Assembly (NCBI RefSeq): GCF_000482385.1
Contig: NZ_KI519395.1
Span: forward strand, 129,707-193,706
Direction: 5' to 3'
Length of the DNA stretch: 64,000 nucleotides
Source of the DNA: Nocardia sp. CNY236
GTDB taxonomy: Bacteria > Actinomycetota > Actinomycetes > Mycobacteriales > Mycobacteriaceae
The translations under genes were made by a program, and so were the position numbers. Positions 45,031 through 54,506 of the stretch are shown here, piece after piece (position 1 is the stretch's first letter; every line of letters starts with the position of its first letter). The notes under the pieces were generated by a model that saw only the letters and a list, made by a program, of their open reading frames with translations, did no database searches and had not been told where the DNA came from.

Positions 45031-45761
45031 GCGCACGACCCACCGTGCTGTGGGATCTGGACGGCACCTTGATCGGGCTGCGCAAGCGCACCTTCACCAC
45101 CCTGATGCCCGGTGCGGCAGCGTGGGTGTTTCGTGATCTCGTCCCGCCGCACCGCTTCCTGCCGGTATTGCGTCGTACCCTGCGCGATGTACGCGCCAAC
45201 GACACCGAGCACACCAATACCGAACTGATGTTGCGGCTACTCGGCGAGCGTACCGGCATCGGCCACACAGTGGCCGCTTCCCGCTTGACCCGGTTGGCGG
45301 AGGTCGAATTCGTCCGGCTGCGAGCGTGTTTCCCTGCACGACCGGCGGCGGCGGCCACCGTGCGGGATTTGACGGCGGCGGGTGCGCGCCAAGTGGTGGC
45401 CACCAACCCGCTGTGGCCGTTGAGCACCGTGGAGGCTCGGATTCGGTGGGGCGGCCACGATCGCGCCGCATTCTCCTATGTCACCTGTGGTGAGAACATG
45501 CATCGGTCCAAGCCGCGGTTGGACTTCTATCGCGAACTGCTCGACCGGCTCGGTGTGTCGACTCGGGAGTGCGTGATGATCGGCAACGACCCCGGAAACG
45601 ACGGTCCCGCCACTGAGCTGGGGATTCCGGTCTTTCTGCTCGGCGCCCGTCCCGCTGATGTGCCACCGGCGATGGTCCGTACCGGTTTGGTCACCACGGG
45701 AGATCATCGGGCGCTGCGCCGATGGCTCGATATCGAGGAGGATTCGTGCTCGTCGTCTTGA
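45027..45761 (+). CDS. HAD-family phosphatase
   Basis: A 244-residue HAD hydrolase: motif I LWDLDGTLIG (residues 8-17), a helical C1-type cap, motif II VATNP (Thr near 125), motif III Lys in HRSKPRLDF, motif IV MIGNDPGNDGPAT. It overlaps the nucleotidyltransferase stop (ATGA), and its end overlaps the lipid kinase start by 16 bases. It could remove a phosphate put on by the kinases or release the product. Confidence 0.85.
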   Translation: MSARPTVLWDLDGTLIGLRKRTFTTLMPGAAAWVFRDLVPPHRFLPVLRRTLRDVRANDTEHTNTELMLRLLGERTGIGHTVAASRLTRLAEVEFVRLRACFPARPAAAATVRDLTAAGARQVVATNPLWPLSTVEARIRWGGHDRAAFSYVTCGENMHRSKPRLDFYRELLDRLGVSTRECVMIGNDPGNDGPATELGIPVFLLGARPADVPPAMVRTGLVTTGDHRALRRWLDIEEDSCSSS

Positions 45762-46687
45762 ACCCGCAGTCCAATGCGGGCACCGCGCTCCGGCGCTGGC
45801 AGCCGGTGGAATCGGCGCTGCGTGAGCGGTATCAGGATCTGACCGTCGAACTGCCGTCGGACGCGGAGCAGGCCACCAAGGTGGTGCAGGCCGCGATCAC
45901 CCGGCAGAAGCCGCCGCCGGTGCTGGTGGCCGCAGGTGGCGACGGCATGGTGAATCTGGTGCTGAACGCCCTCATGGACCCCGCCACCGACCGGCCGCGT
46001 ACTGCCGGTGCGGTGCTGGGTGCGGTGGGATTGGGCAGCTCCAACGATTTCCACAAGCCGGTGCCTGCGCACGCTCGCATCGGCACGGTCCCCGTACGGT
46101 TGGATGCCGATCATGCCGAACTGGTCGACGTGGGTAAGGCCACCATGTCGACGACCGACGGCACGCGCGTCGTGCGTTACTTCCTGCTGAACGCCAGCAT
46201 GGGGTTGGTTGCCGCGGGCAACCATTCGTTCAACCAGGCCACCGGTTTGGTCGCGTGGCTGAAGTCCCGCAGTGTCGAAGCCGCCATCATCGCGACCACA
46301 CTGGCCACCATCGCCGCGCACCGACCACTACCCATCGTGGTGCGGGGCAGTGACTGGGAGCATCGAGCGCCGATCACGAATATCGGTGTGCTCAAGAGCG
46401 TGCACTTCGCCGGCGGCATGTACTACGACACCGCGGTGACTCGCGCCGATGGCCGGTTCGATGTGAACATCTGGGCCAGGGCCGGCAGATTGCGCACGGT
46501 CGGTTTGATCGCCGGGCTGTATGCTGGCCGGTTTCGCCGCTCCCGCCTGGCCGTGTGCCACCGCGACACCACAGTGGAGCTACGCCCGGATCGGCCTACC
46601 CCGCTGGAACTGGATGGAGAGATCACGATGGTGGAATCCGCGCAGCTGGAGGTCCTTCCGCGAGTGCTGAAGGTGTGTGCCGCATGA
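45746..46687 (+). CDS. Diacylglycerol/sphingosine-kinase-like lipid kinase
   Basis: A 313-residue DAGK_cat-family protein. VLVVLNPQSNAG opens the domain, AAGGDGMVNLVLNAL near 70 is the GGDGT-type nucleotide loop (T replaced by M), VGLGSSNDFHKPVP near 100 is the GTxNDFA-like loop, and the beta-sandwich C-terminal half ends LELDGEITMVESAQLEVLP, the typical LDGE motif. The GTG at 45746 is supported by GAGGAGG four bases upstream. In context it would phosphorylate a lipid alcohol such as a sphingoid-like base. Confidence 0.85.
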   Translation: MLVVLNPQSNAGTALRRWQPVESALRERYQDLTVELPSDAEQATKVVQAAITRQKPPPVLVAAGGDGMVNLVLNALMDPATDRPRTAGAVLGAVGLGSSNDFHKPVPAHARIGTVPVRLDADHAELVDVGKATMSTTDGTRVVRYFLLNASMGLVAAGNHSFNQATGLVAWLKSRSVEAAIIATTLATIAAHRPLPIVVRGSDWEHRAPITNIGVLKSVHFAGGMYYDTAVTRADGRFDVNIWARAGRLRTVGLIAGLYAGRFRRSRLAVCHRDTTVELRPDRPTPLELDGEITMVESAQLEVLPRVLKVCAA

Positions 46688-47508
46688 CCGTCGTACTCGT
46701 CACCGGGGCGGCCAACGGTATGGGCGCGGCCACCATGGAACACCTCATCGCGCTGGGCTACACCGTCGAAGGGTGTGACCGCACACCCAAACCCGGGGTC
46801 GCCCAAGTGGATGTGTGCGACACCGACGCGGTCGATCGGTGGGTGCGCGCGGCGCATTCGCGGCACGGCCGCATCGACGCCGTGGTCACCTTCGCTGCCT
46901 ATGGCGTGGCCGGATCGGTCGAGGAGACCACTCCGGAAGAGGCCGCCGCATTGCTCGATGCCAATGTTCTGGGCACGCACCGAGCGCTGCGCGCAACGAT
47001 GCCGATCTTCCGCGACCAGGGCGCGGGTCGGGCGATCGTGGTCAGTTCGGGCGCAGGGTCGATTGCCGAGCCCTACGGCGGATGGTACTCGGCCACGAAG
47101 GCAGCTGTGGAGCGAATCGGCGAGGCTGCACGGATGGAGGCGGCTGGGTTCGGAGTACACGTGTCGGTGCTGGTTCCCGGCTGGACCGTCACTCCGATCG
47201 TCGACAGCGCCCGCTATGCGACCGCCCCGATCGCCGCTTACGACCGCGACCGCGCGGCCGTGATGGACCTGGTTCGTGGATATCTGGCAGCGGGCCAGTC
47301 CGCAATGACCGTCGCCGAGAAGGTTGCTGTGATCCTTGCGGCCGACCGGCCACGGCAGGCCTACATGTGTGGCAACGATGTGCGGTTGTCGTTCTGGACG
47401 CGCCGCCTGGTGCCGGCGTGGGTCTATGAGCGACTGGTCCTGCGCTACTACGGTTTTCCGCGACCCCGGAAGGCCCGCCGGTCCCGGGAGTCTCAGCGGT
47501 CCGGGTAG
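46684..47508 (+). CDS. Short-chain dehydrogenase/reductase
   Basis: A 274-residue SDR: LVTGAANGMGAATMEH (cofactor site TGxxxGxG, residues 6-20), VTFAAYGVAGS in place of NNAG, catalytic Ser in VVSSGAGSIAEP, and YxxxK in GWYSATKAAVERIG. The C-terminus has a membrane-leaning hydrophobic and basic tail (RLVPAWVYERLVLRYYGFPR), as in ketosphinganine-reductase-like SDRs. Overlaps the lipid kinase stop (ATGA). Best guess: reduces the 3-keto product of the oxoamine synthase. Last gene of the operon. Confidence 0.88.
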   Translation: MTVVLVTGAANGMGAATMEHLIALGYTVEGCDRTPKPGVAQVDVCDTDAVDRWVRAAHSRHGRIDAVVTFAAYGVAGSVEETTPEEAAALLDANVLGTHRALRATMPIFRDQGAGRAIVVSSGAGSIAEPYGGWYSATKAAVERIGEAARMEAAGFGVHVSVLVPGWTVTPIVDSARYATAPIAAYDRDRAAVMDLVRGYLAAGQSAMTVAEKVAVILAADRPRQAYMCGNDVRLSFWTRRLVPAWVYERLVLRYYGFPRPRKARRSRESQRSG

Positions 47509-47610
47509 GTCCCTCGCTGCCGATAGCCGATTGCCGGACCGAGCGATTCGAGTTGGGTTCTGTCGAGGAGGCCGGCCAGCTCGACCGAACCGTTTTCGGA
47601 ACTCGGCTGT

Positions 47611-47621
47611 CCCCCCCCCCC
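47611..47621 (+). repeat. Homopolymer C tract (11 Cs)
   Basis: A run of eleven Cs in the 150-bp gap after the operon. No gene spans it convincingly. Homopolymers of this length slip easily in replication and sequencing. Confidence 0.8.
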
Positions 47622-47659
47622 ACCGCGGCCACCTGGTCCTTCTCCAGCAGACTCACAAA

Positions 47660-48076
47660 CTATCGTTGTGCGGGGGAAGCCCAGCGGCGGCCCAGGGCGA
47701 CTACGACGACCAGCGCCCACACTGTGATCAAGGCGATCATCAGTCCGGCCGAATAATTGCGATCCAGCACAGTTGCGTTGTCCGGCATCGCATTACGGCG
47801 TCCGACCACTGGCGCGGCGATCAGAGTGAGAGCGACGGTGCAGACTGCGCCGCATGCGGCGGGCGCCCACCAGCCGGCGGGCAGAAGGCGGCGTGCGCCG
47901 AGGCCGATCGCCGCCGACAGTGGCGCGAAAACTGCATCGTGCAACAGGATTCCACCGCCGAACCACAGCGCCACCGACATCAGGTCCCTCGTGTTGAACT
48001 CCAACAACAGCGTGATGCCGTACCAGCCGAGCCACAGGCCCGCCAGCAGCAGCCCGGCGCGGACAGCGGTGATCAT
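47660..48076 (-). CDS. Four-helix integral membrane protein
   Basis: 138 residues with four hydrophobic segments (VRAGLLLAGLWLGWYGITLL, a second containing ALWFGGGILLHDAVF, GAVCTVALTLIAAPVV, and GLMIALITVWALVVVVAL). ATG overlaps the stop of the oxidoreductase gene upstream (ATGA), making it the last gene of the reverse operon. No family recognised; it could be a partner of the oxidoreductase. Confidence 0.7.
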   Translation of the reverse strand: MITAVRAGLLLAGLWLGWYGITLLLEFNTRDLMSVALWFGGGILLHDAVFAPLSAAIGLGARRLLPAGWWAPAACGAVCTVALTLIAAPVVGRRNAMPDNATVLDRNYSAGLMIALITVWALVVVVALGRRWASPAQR

Positions 48077-49314
48077 GACAGTGCCTCGATTCGCGAAAGC
48101 CACTTCGTTTGCAACACTCCGGGCCGGTTCGGCGCGATCAGTCGGCACGGATATCCGTGGTCGAGATTCAGCGGCTCCCCGTTGACCTGAAGTGCGACGA
48201 GCGAATCAGGATCCATGACGTGCCGTTGGGGTAGCACCGAACTGCGATATATCCCATTGGTTTCCAGCGATTCGAACCGGACGTCGCCGTCGGTATATCC
48301 GACCAGGGCCAGCAGATCACGGACCCGCACCCCGGCCCAGTGCGCCGACGCCGACCATCCTTCGACGCAGGCGATCGGCAGCTGCGCGGAAGCTTGCGGC
48401 ATCGCCGCCAGATCAGCTCGCGTGAGCTCGCGTTCACGATCGCCGACGCGCACTCGCAGGCGATACTCGGGATCACGCGCGCGCTCGGCTACGGCTGCGG
48501 CCTCGGCCGAGCGGTTGACCGGAACCCCTTGGGGTCCTTCACCGCTGCGGGGCGCGAGAAACGCCGCCCAGCGCAGAAAAGGTACGGTCTGGCCGGCGAT
48601 CGCCAAGCCGGCCGCTGCGGCCGACAGCCATGCTGCGGTCAGCACCGTACGGCGACCGACCCGACGGGTGGGCTCGTCGGCGACGGTTGGGGTCGCGCCG
48701 TGGTCGGGTGAGTCCGGCTGCATTGTGGACGAGTCGTGCTGCGCGGGAGTCGATTCGTGCCGCGGCGGTGCGGGTCTGTGCTGGGACGGTGTCGATTGGT
48801 GCGGTGTCGATTGGTGCTGTGTAGTGGAATCCGACTCCAACGGACGGCTCAATGCGTCGCGAATCACTGGCAACTTCACTGCCAGATGCACTGCGAGCGC
48901 CCCGGCAGCCACATACGCCATGGCGTAGTGCGCGGCGGGAAAGAAGAACTTCCACGGGTAGTACTGCGCGATATTGGCCAACCCAGTGGCCAATTCGAAG
49001 ATGACCGCACCGACCAACAGGGCGATCGAACCGCGTTCGGCGACCCGCAACGGCGAACCGAGGAGCGGGCGTTCGAACAGTCTTGGGTAGACCGCCCACA
49101 GTTTCACCAGGAGCAACGGAATGGCGGCGACTCCCGAGATCACGTGCGCGCCTTGGGTGACGCGGTAGAGCCAGACAGGCCGCGGCGGCCACCAGAACCA
49201 CTCCGGCGGATGTTGAATCCAGTGGCTGATCAGACCGGTCACGAAACACACCGTGATCGCGATGCCGAGTACGCTGCCCACTCGGCTGGCCACTTCGGGT
49301 CCACGTGCGCTCAT
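48073..49314 (-). CDS. Membrane-anchored molybdopterin-dependent oxidoreductase (sulfite-oxidase/MsrP fold)
   Basis: A 413-residue protein. The N-terminal half carries cytochrome-b-like membrane helices (VLGIAITVCFVTGLISHWI, HVISGVAAIPLLLVKLW, GSIALLVGAVIFELATGLANI, HYAMAYVAAGALAVHLAVK), a low-complexity His/Ser/Thr/Pro stretch (about 155-205), one further helix, then a molybdopterin-binding SUOX domain (ELTRADLAAMPQAS, IACVEGWSASAHWAGVRVRDLL with the Mo-ligating Cys, NLDHGYPCRLIAPNRPG). It probably oxidises or reduces a periplasmic substrate through a b-type haem module. ATG at 49314 overlaps the methyltransferase stop; the open frame runs further but overlaps other genes. Confidence 0.85.
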   Translation of the reverse strand: MSARGPEVASRVGSVLGIAITVCFVTGLISHWIQHPPEWFWWPPRPVWLYRVTQGAHVISGVAAIPLLLVKLWAVYPRLFERPLLGSPLRVAERGSIALLVGAVIFELATGLANIAQYYPWKFFFPAAHYAMAYVAAGALAVHLAVKLPVIRDALSRPLESDSTTQHQSTPHQSTPSQHRPAPPRHESTPAQHDSSTMQPDSPDHGATPTVADEPTRRVGRRTVLTAAWLSAAAAGLAIAGQTVPFLRWAAFLAPRSGEGPQGVPVNRSAEAAAVAERARDPEYRLRVRVGDRERELTRADLAAMPQASAQLPIACVEGWSASAHWAGVRVRDLLALVGYTDGDVRFESLETNGIYRSSVLPQRHVMDPDSLVALQVNGEPLNLDHGYPCRLIAPNRPGVLQTKWLSRIEALS

Positions 49315-49964
49315 CGCAGTACCTCGGTATCCATGGGATGTCGTTGCAACCAGGCGATGTGTCGTCCGCTCACCTCTGCGGTCGCGTGCACGCGAAAGCC
49401 GGTGGCTGCGGCCAGTTGCGCTGCCTGTTCGATGCCGACCTCGGCCCACGGAAACCACGGGCCGGCCGACGTCCTCGTTTCCACGCGCAGTCGACGGTGC
49501 ACCATACCGGTACCAGGGCGATCGAATTCCACGACGGCGACTCCGCCCACGGCGAGCAGTTCGTGCGTGCGTGCGAGCACACGCAACGGATCGCCACCGA
49601 TTCCGATATTGCCGTCGGCCAGCAGCGCGTATGTCCAGCGTCCGGCTGCGGGCAGCGGGCCGTACAGGTCGCGGTGTAGCGCCGGTGCACCGCGAAACCG
49701 GGTGACCGCCACTGCCGTCGGCGAGATGTCGACACCCAGCGCGACCACCCCGCGGCGCAGCAGTGCCGCCACGAGCCGGCCCGGCCCACACCCGAGGTCG
49801 ATGGTCGGCCCATCGCAGCAGCTGGTCAGCGCCTGGTCGGCAGGGTTGTCGGCATGGTCGCTCGTGCCGAGCCAGCGTCGGGTCGGGAGGGGGCGCCTGG
49901 TCTGGTCGGTGCTGCGAATCCAACACTCCTCGCCGATCATCGCCCGGTCGAAGCCGTCGCTCAC
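49311..49964 (-). CDS. Class I SAM-dependent methyltransferase
   Basis: A 217-residue methyltransferase. SAM motif I TIDLGCGPGRLVAALL (near 50), acidic loop LGVDISPTAV, motif IV region ALLADGNIGIGGDPLRVL, then VVEFDRPG. The end is typical of small ubiquinone/glycolipid-type methylases, substrate unknown. GTG at 49964 overlaps the DUF2064 stop by four bases (GTGA). Confidence 0.82.
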   Translation of the reverse strand: MSDGFDRAMIGEECWIRSTDQTRRPLPTRRWLGTSDHADNPADQALTSCCDGPTIDLGCGPGRLVAALLRRGVVALGVDISPTAVAVTRFRGAPALHRDLYGPLPAAGRWTYALLADGNIGIGGDPLRVLARTHELLAVGGVAVVEFDRPGTGMVHRRLRVETRTSAGPWFPWAEVGIEQAAQLAAATGFRVHATAEVSGRHIAWLQRHPMDTEVLR

Positions 49965-50641
49965 TGCGGTGCCACCGTGCGCCGGTGTACTGCGTCGGCG
50001 AACCGACCGTGGGTGGTCGAGGCGAGTAGCAGCGCGTCGGCGAACCGATCGACGTCGGAGTAGGTTGCCAAAGAGTGCACGCGTATGCCGCACCGTTGCA
50101 CCGCCTTTCGTGTCAGGACGCCGGTCCTCGGCGTCGACATCGGAACGTCGACCAGAGCGCGCGCTGGCTGCGGCGTGGGCAGACCGAGTGCCCACCAACC
50201 GCCATCGGTGGCCGGTCCGAGCACGGCATCGCCGGTGTCGAGCAGGACTCCGACGGCATCGGCCAGTTCGTCGGCGCCGATTTGCGGGGTATCCATGCCG
50301 ATCTGCAGGACCGGAAGCCCCCATCGAGCAGCGTCGGCGTGCGCGTTGGCCAATCGCGCACCGAAGGTGCGTCCACGCTGGGGCGCGACCTCGAAATCGG
50401 CCAGGAGCCGTTCGATTTCGCCGCAACGCTCGGCGGCGACGAGGTCTCCGGTCAACGCGACCACGCGATGCGCCACCGGGCAGGCCAGCACGGACTCGAG
50501 GGTGTCGAGCAACGACGCCGCGGCGATGTCGGCCGCCGCGCTGGGCGTCAACGGCGGTGTGAGCCGCGTTTTCGCAAATCCGGCGACCGGTGCTTTCGCG
50601 ACCACTAGGAGGGTCGCCGGAAGGGTTGGCCGACAGGTCAT
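49961..50641 (-). CDS. DUF2064 glycosyltransferase-A-like protein
   Basis: A 226-residue protein of the TIGR04282/DUF2064 group, a GT-A-fold family related to MobA/CofC-like nucleotidyl enzymes. Signature parts: LLVVAKAPVAGFAKTRL (residues 11-27), QIGMDTPQI near 115, VLGPATDGGWWALGL near 142, STPRTGVLTR. In many actinobacteria it accompanies a GT2 glycosyltransferase, as here (four-base overlap on both sides). Precise reaction unknown. Confidence 0.85.
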   Translation of the reverse strand: MTCRPTLPATLLVVAKAPVAGFAKTRLTPPLTPSAAADIAAASLLDTLESVLACPVAHRVVALTGDLVAAERCGEIERLLADFEVAPQRGRTFGARLANAHADAARWGLPVLQIGMDTPQIGADELADAVGVLLDTGDAVLGPATDGGWWALGLPTPQPARALVDVPMSTPRTGVLTRKAVQRCGIRVHSLATYSDVDRFADALLLASTTHGRFADAVHRRTVAPQ

Positions 50642-51309
50642 TTCAGCACCGCCCAAAAGTCTCGTGCGGCGCGCAGCGAGCCACGCCATGAGCCGGATAC
50701 TTTCGACGTACCACCGCTGCGCGGTCTATAGGTCACATCCCTTTCGACGACTCGCCATCCCGCGGCGGCGGCAGCCACGAGCAATTCGAGTGGATAGCCG
50801 AATCGAGGATGTAGCGGCCCCAACGCGAGCAGCGCCGAACGGCGGGCGACCCGCATTGCGGCGATGTCGTGGACCGGCACGCCGAACCGGTGGCGCAACC
50901 GGGCCGCGAGCACCCGGTTGGCGAGGCGAGCGTGCCAGGGCCAGACACTGGCGTGCACCGGTCGACGTCGGCCGACCGCGAGGTCCGCGCCCGCACGTAC
51001 CTGGGCGACGAGCATCGACAACTGTCTCGGATCCATCGAGCCGTCGCCGTCGAGCACCGCGATCAACTCGGTCTGTGCCGCGGTGATGCCCGCTTGCACG
51101 GCGGCGCCGTATCCGGGCTCCGGTTCGGCGATCACCTGTGCCCCGGCTGCCCGCGCCACAGCGGCGGTGGCGTCGGTGGACCCGTTGTCCACCACCAGCG
51201 CCCGATAGCCCGGCGGGACGGCCGCGAGGACATCGGGCAAGGCGTCGGCCTCGTCCAGGCACGGGATCACGACCGTGACGTCGTCGGGTCGGTCCATGGG
51301 TTCGGTCAC
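50638..51309 (-). CDS. GT2 family glycosyltransferase
   Basis: A 223-residue GT-A enzyme: VTVVIPCLDEADALPDVLAA (start), VVDNGSTDATAAVA, IAVLDGDGSMDPRQL (the DxD site), and a C-terminal basic region (YRPRSGGTSKVSGSWRG), resembling dolichyl-phosphate-mannose-synthase-type GT2 enzymes. First gene of the reverse operon; GTG start. Substrate not known; polyprenol-phosphate sugar transfer is plausible. Confidence 0.88.
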   Translation of the reverse strand: MTEPMDRPDDVTVVIPCLDEADALPDVLAAVPPGYRALVVDNGSTDATAAVARAAGAQVIAEPEPGYGAAVQAGITAAQTELIAVLDGDGSMDPRQLSMLVAQVRAGADLAVGRRRPVHASVWPWHARLANRVLAARLRHRFGVPVHDIAAMRVARRSALLALGPLHPRFGYPLELLVAAAAAGWRVVERDVTYRPRSGGTSKVSGSWRGSLRAARDFWAVLK

Positions 51310-51424
51310 ACGTCAGACGCTAGGCTCCGCACGCTCCGGTGGCATCGGAAAAACGGTGACGAAATACTGACGGTGTGGATTTCGGTCGAATTGTCCGCCG
51401 TTTCCCGGGTGCGGCGGGCCTATC

Positions 51425-52770
51425 GTGACCTCTGTGCACGAACTCACCGACGCCACGCGCAGCGGCATCCTCCGATTTCGTGGCGAACTGCTCGCCGTGG
51501 GCGTGGCCGGGGTGCTGGTGGCCGCAGCCTTCACGGTTCCGCAGATGGCCGACGAACAGTGGCGGCGTTCGCTCTATGCCGCGGCCGCGCCGATCTTCGG
51601 GATGTGGCTTCCCCACGTCGGGTGGGGCACTGTCCCTGCGATCCTGATCGCCGTGCTGGTGGTGACCGCCGGCCCGGTCGTCGCCACCCGCTGGTCCTGG
51701 CCTCGGCTCCTGGTCGCGGCCTACGTCACCGCCGTGGGGTGGACTTTCGCGCTGGCCATGGTCGATGGTTGGCGGCGCGGCTTCACCGAGCGGCTCACCG
51801 ACCCCAACGAGTATCTCCACGAGGTCGGCGGAGTGACCGACGTCGGCACGACGCTGCGCGAGTTCTCCGGTCGGATTCTCGACTTCCAGCCGGATTCGTG
51901 GACCACGCACGTCTCCGGCCACCCACCGGGAGCATTGCTGTTCTTTGTGGTGTTGGATCGGGTCGGACTCGGCGGCGGGGCATGGGCGGCGGTGGCCTGT
52001 CTGCTGATCGGGTGTAGTGCGGTGGTCGCTGTCGCGGTGGCATTGCGGGCTCTCGGTGCGGAGCGGCACGCGCGGGCAGCCCTGCCGTTCTTGGCGCTTG
52101 CGCCGGCCGCACTGTGGATCGGGGTATCGGCCGATGGGATGTTCGCCGGCGTCACCGCCTGGGCGGTGGCGTTGCTGGCGATCGCCACCCGACCCGGTCG
52201 TGTGGCAGCCGCAGTCGGCGCGGGTGTGTTGTTCGGTGTCGGCATGTATCTCAGCTACGGCATGGTGCTCATGACGATCGTGGCCGTGGCCGTCCTGGTT
52301 GCCGGGCGAACGATTCGACCCCTGGTGCCAGCGCTGGTCGGCGCCGTGGCGGTGGCCGCGTTGTTCACTGTGTCCGGATTCTGGTGGCTGGATGGCTACC
52401 ACCTGGTCGTCGAACGCTACTACCAGGGCATCGCCACCGAGCGGCCGTTCGGCTATTGGTGGTGGGGCAACCTCGCGGCGACGGTGTGTGTGATCGGCCT
52501 CGCCACGGTCGCGGCGCTGCCCAGGGCGTTGTCACGTGCCGGGGTGCGCGCGTTGGACCCAGCCACCATGTTGGTGGCCGCGGGCGTGTGCGCGGTTCTC
52601 GTCGCCGACGTCAGCGCGTTGAGCAAGGCCGAGACCGAGCGCATCTGGCTGCCGTTCGACATGTGGATATTGGCGGCCACCGCGTTCCTGCCGCGGGGAT
52701 CGGCCCGAGTCTGGCTCGGCGTGCAGGCCTTGGGGACCTTGTTGCTCGTCCACCTGATCCTGACGAATTG

Positions 52771-52774
<4 letters not shown>
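51425..52774 (+). CDS. Polytopic membrane protein, GT-C-like
   Basis: A 449-residue protein with about ten membrane helices. An extracytoplasmic loop (GFTERLTDPNEYLHEVGG, then WTTHVSGHPPGALLFF) contains acidic and His residues typical of polyprenyl-sugar-dependent GT-C transferases, and a later one holds YYQGIATERPFGYWWWGN. Similar proteins are annotated as mannosyl- or arabinosyltransferase-like in actinobacteria. It heads the forward operon with the two-component genes and faces the GT2 gene across a 115-bp shared promoter region. Confidence 0.72.
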
Positions 52775-53479
<705 letters not shown>

Positions 53480-53487
<8 letters not shown>

Positions 53488-54505
53488 GGCCACCTCCCAG
53501 CTGGTGCTCTACACCGCCGCCGGGTCGGTGCCGGTGGTTCTGGTCGGTGCACTGGTGCTGCGTGCTACCGGCAACAAGTCGCTGACCAGCAGCATGGTCG
53601 CGCTGGTATTGATCCCGATCCTCTCGGCGCTTGCCGGGATGACGGCGGTGAGCGGTCTGATGTTCACCACCGAGCTGCATCGTGCCCTGGTCGTGCTCGT
53701 CGTCGTGGCAATGATCACGGTTCCCGCGGCGGTGCTGCTGGGCCGCCAGCAAGCACGCAAGACCGTCTGGGAGAAGCAGATTCGGGAGCAGGAACGAGCT
53801 GCTGAACACTCCAGACGTGAGCTGGTCGCGTGGGTGAGTCACGATCTGCGTACTCCGCTGGCGGGTATTCGCGCCATGGCCGAGGCGCTGTCGGATGGTG
53901 TGGTCACCGACACGGCCGACGTGACGCGCTACGCAGAGCAGATCGGCCGAGAGACCCGGCGGCTGTCGGCCATGGTCGACGACTTGTTCGAAATGTCGAA
54001 GATCAACGCCGGCGCGTTGCGCTTGCAACTGGAGCCGATCGATCTGCGTGAATTGATCGATGAGGTGCTCGCCGCCAACCGGCCGACAGCCGAGCGCGCC
54101 GCGGTGTCGCTGCGCGCCGAGCAGCCGGGCGACCGCGTGATGGTCGCGGCCGACGATCGCGCCCTGGGCCGGGTCCTGACCAATCTCGTCTCGAACGCCA
54201 TCGCCCACACGCCTCCGGGCGGCCACGTCGCGATCTCTGCCGGAACGACCGAGGGACACGCTTGGGCGAGAGTCGACGACACGGGCCCCGGGATCGCCGA
54301 GGACGACCTGCCTCGGGTCTTCGAGATCGCCTACCGCGGCACGGCCGCCCGGTCTCCGGTCGCCGCAGGCGGCATGCCGGCCGGCAGCGGTATGGGCCTG
54401 GCGATCGCGGCGGGCCTGATCGAGGCACACGATGGCGACGTCACCGCGCAGAACCGTGCTCAGGGGTGCCGTTTCGAGGTACGCCTGCCCAGTCCGGAAG
54501 GCTGA
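53480..54505 (+). CDS. Sensor histidine kinase
   Basis: A 341-residue kinase with three closely spaced membrane helices (residues 7-80) and almost no extracytoplasmic domain, so it may sense a membrane event. HisKA: WVSHDLRTPLAGIRAMAE with His121. HATPase: VLTNLVSNAIAHTPPGG (N box), DDTGPGIAEDDLPRVFE (G1), and GSGMGLAIAAGLIEAHDG (G2). It overlaps the response regulator by 8 bp. It probably controls the adjacent glycosyltransferase genes. Confidence 0.92.
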
Positions 54506-54506
54506 T

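Noticed and set aside
29361..47508. Prodigiosin or tambjamine cluster
   Set aside because: The PigE/TamH and PigC/TamQ analogues are present, but no prolyl-ACP oxidase, bipyrrole-forming or methyltransferase genes accompany them.
52114..52770. 220-codon N-terminal extension of the response regulator
   Set aside because: Covers the 3' part of the GT-C-like gene in another frame; the receiver domain starts only at 52771-52780.
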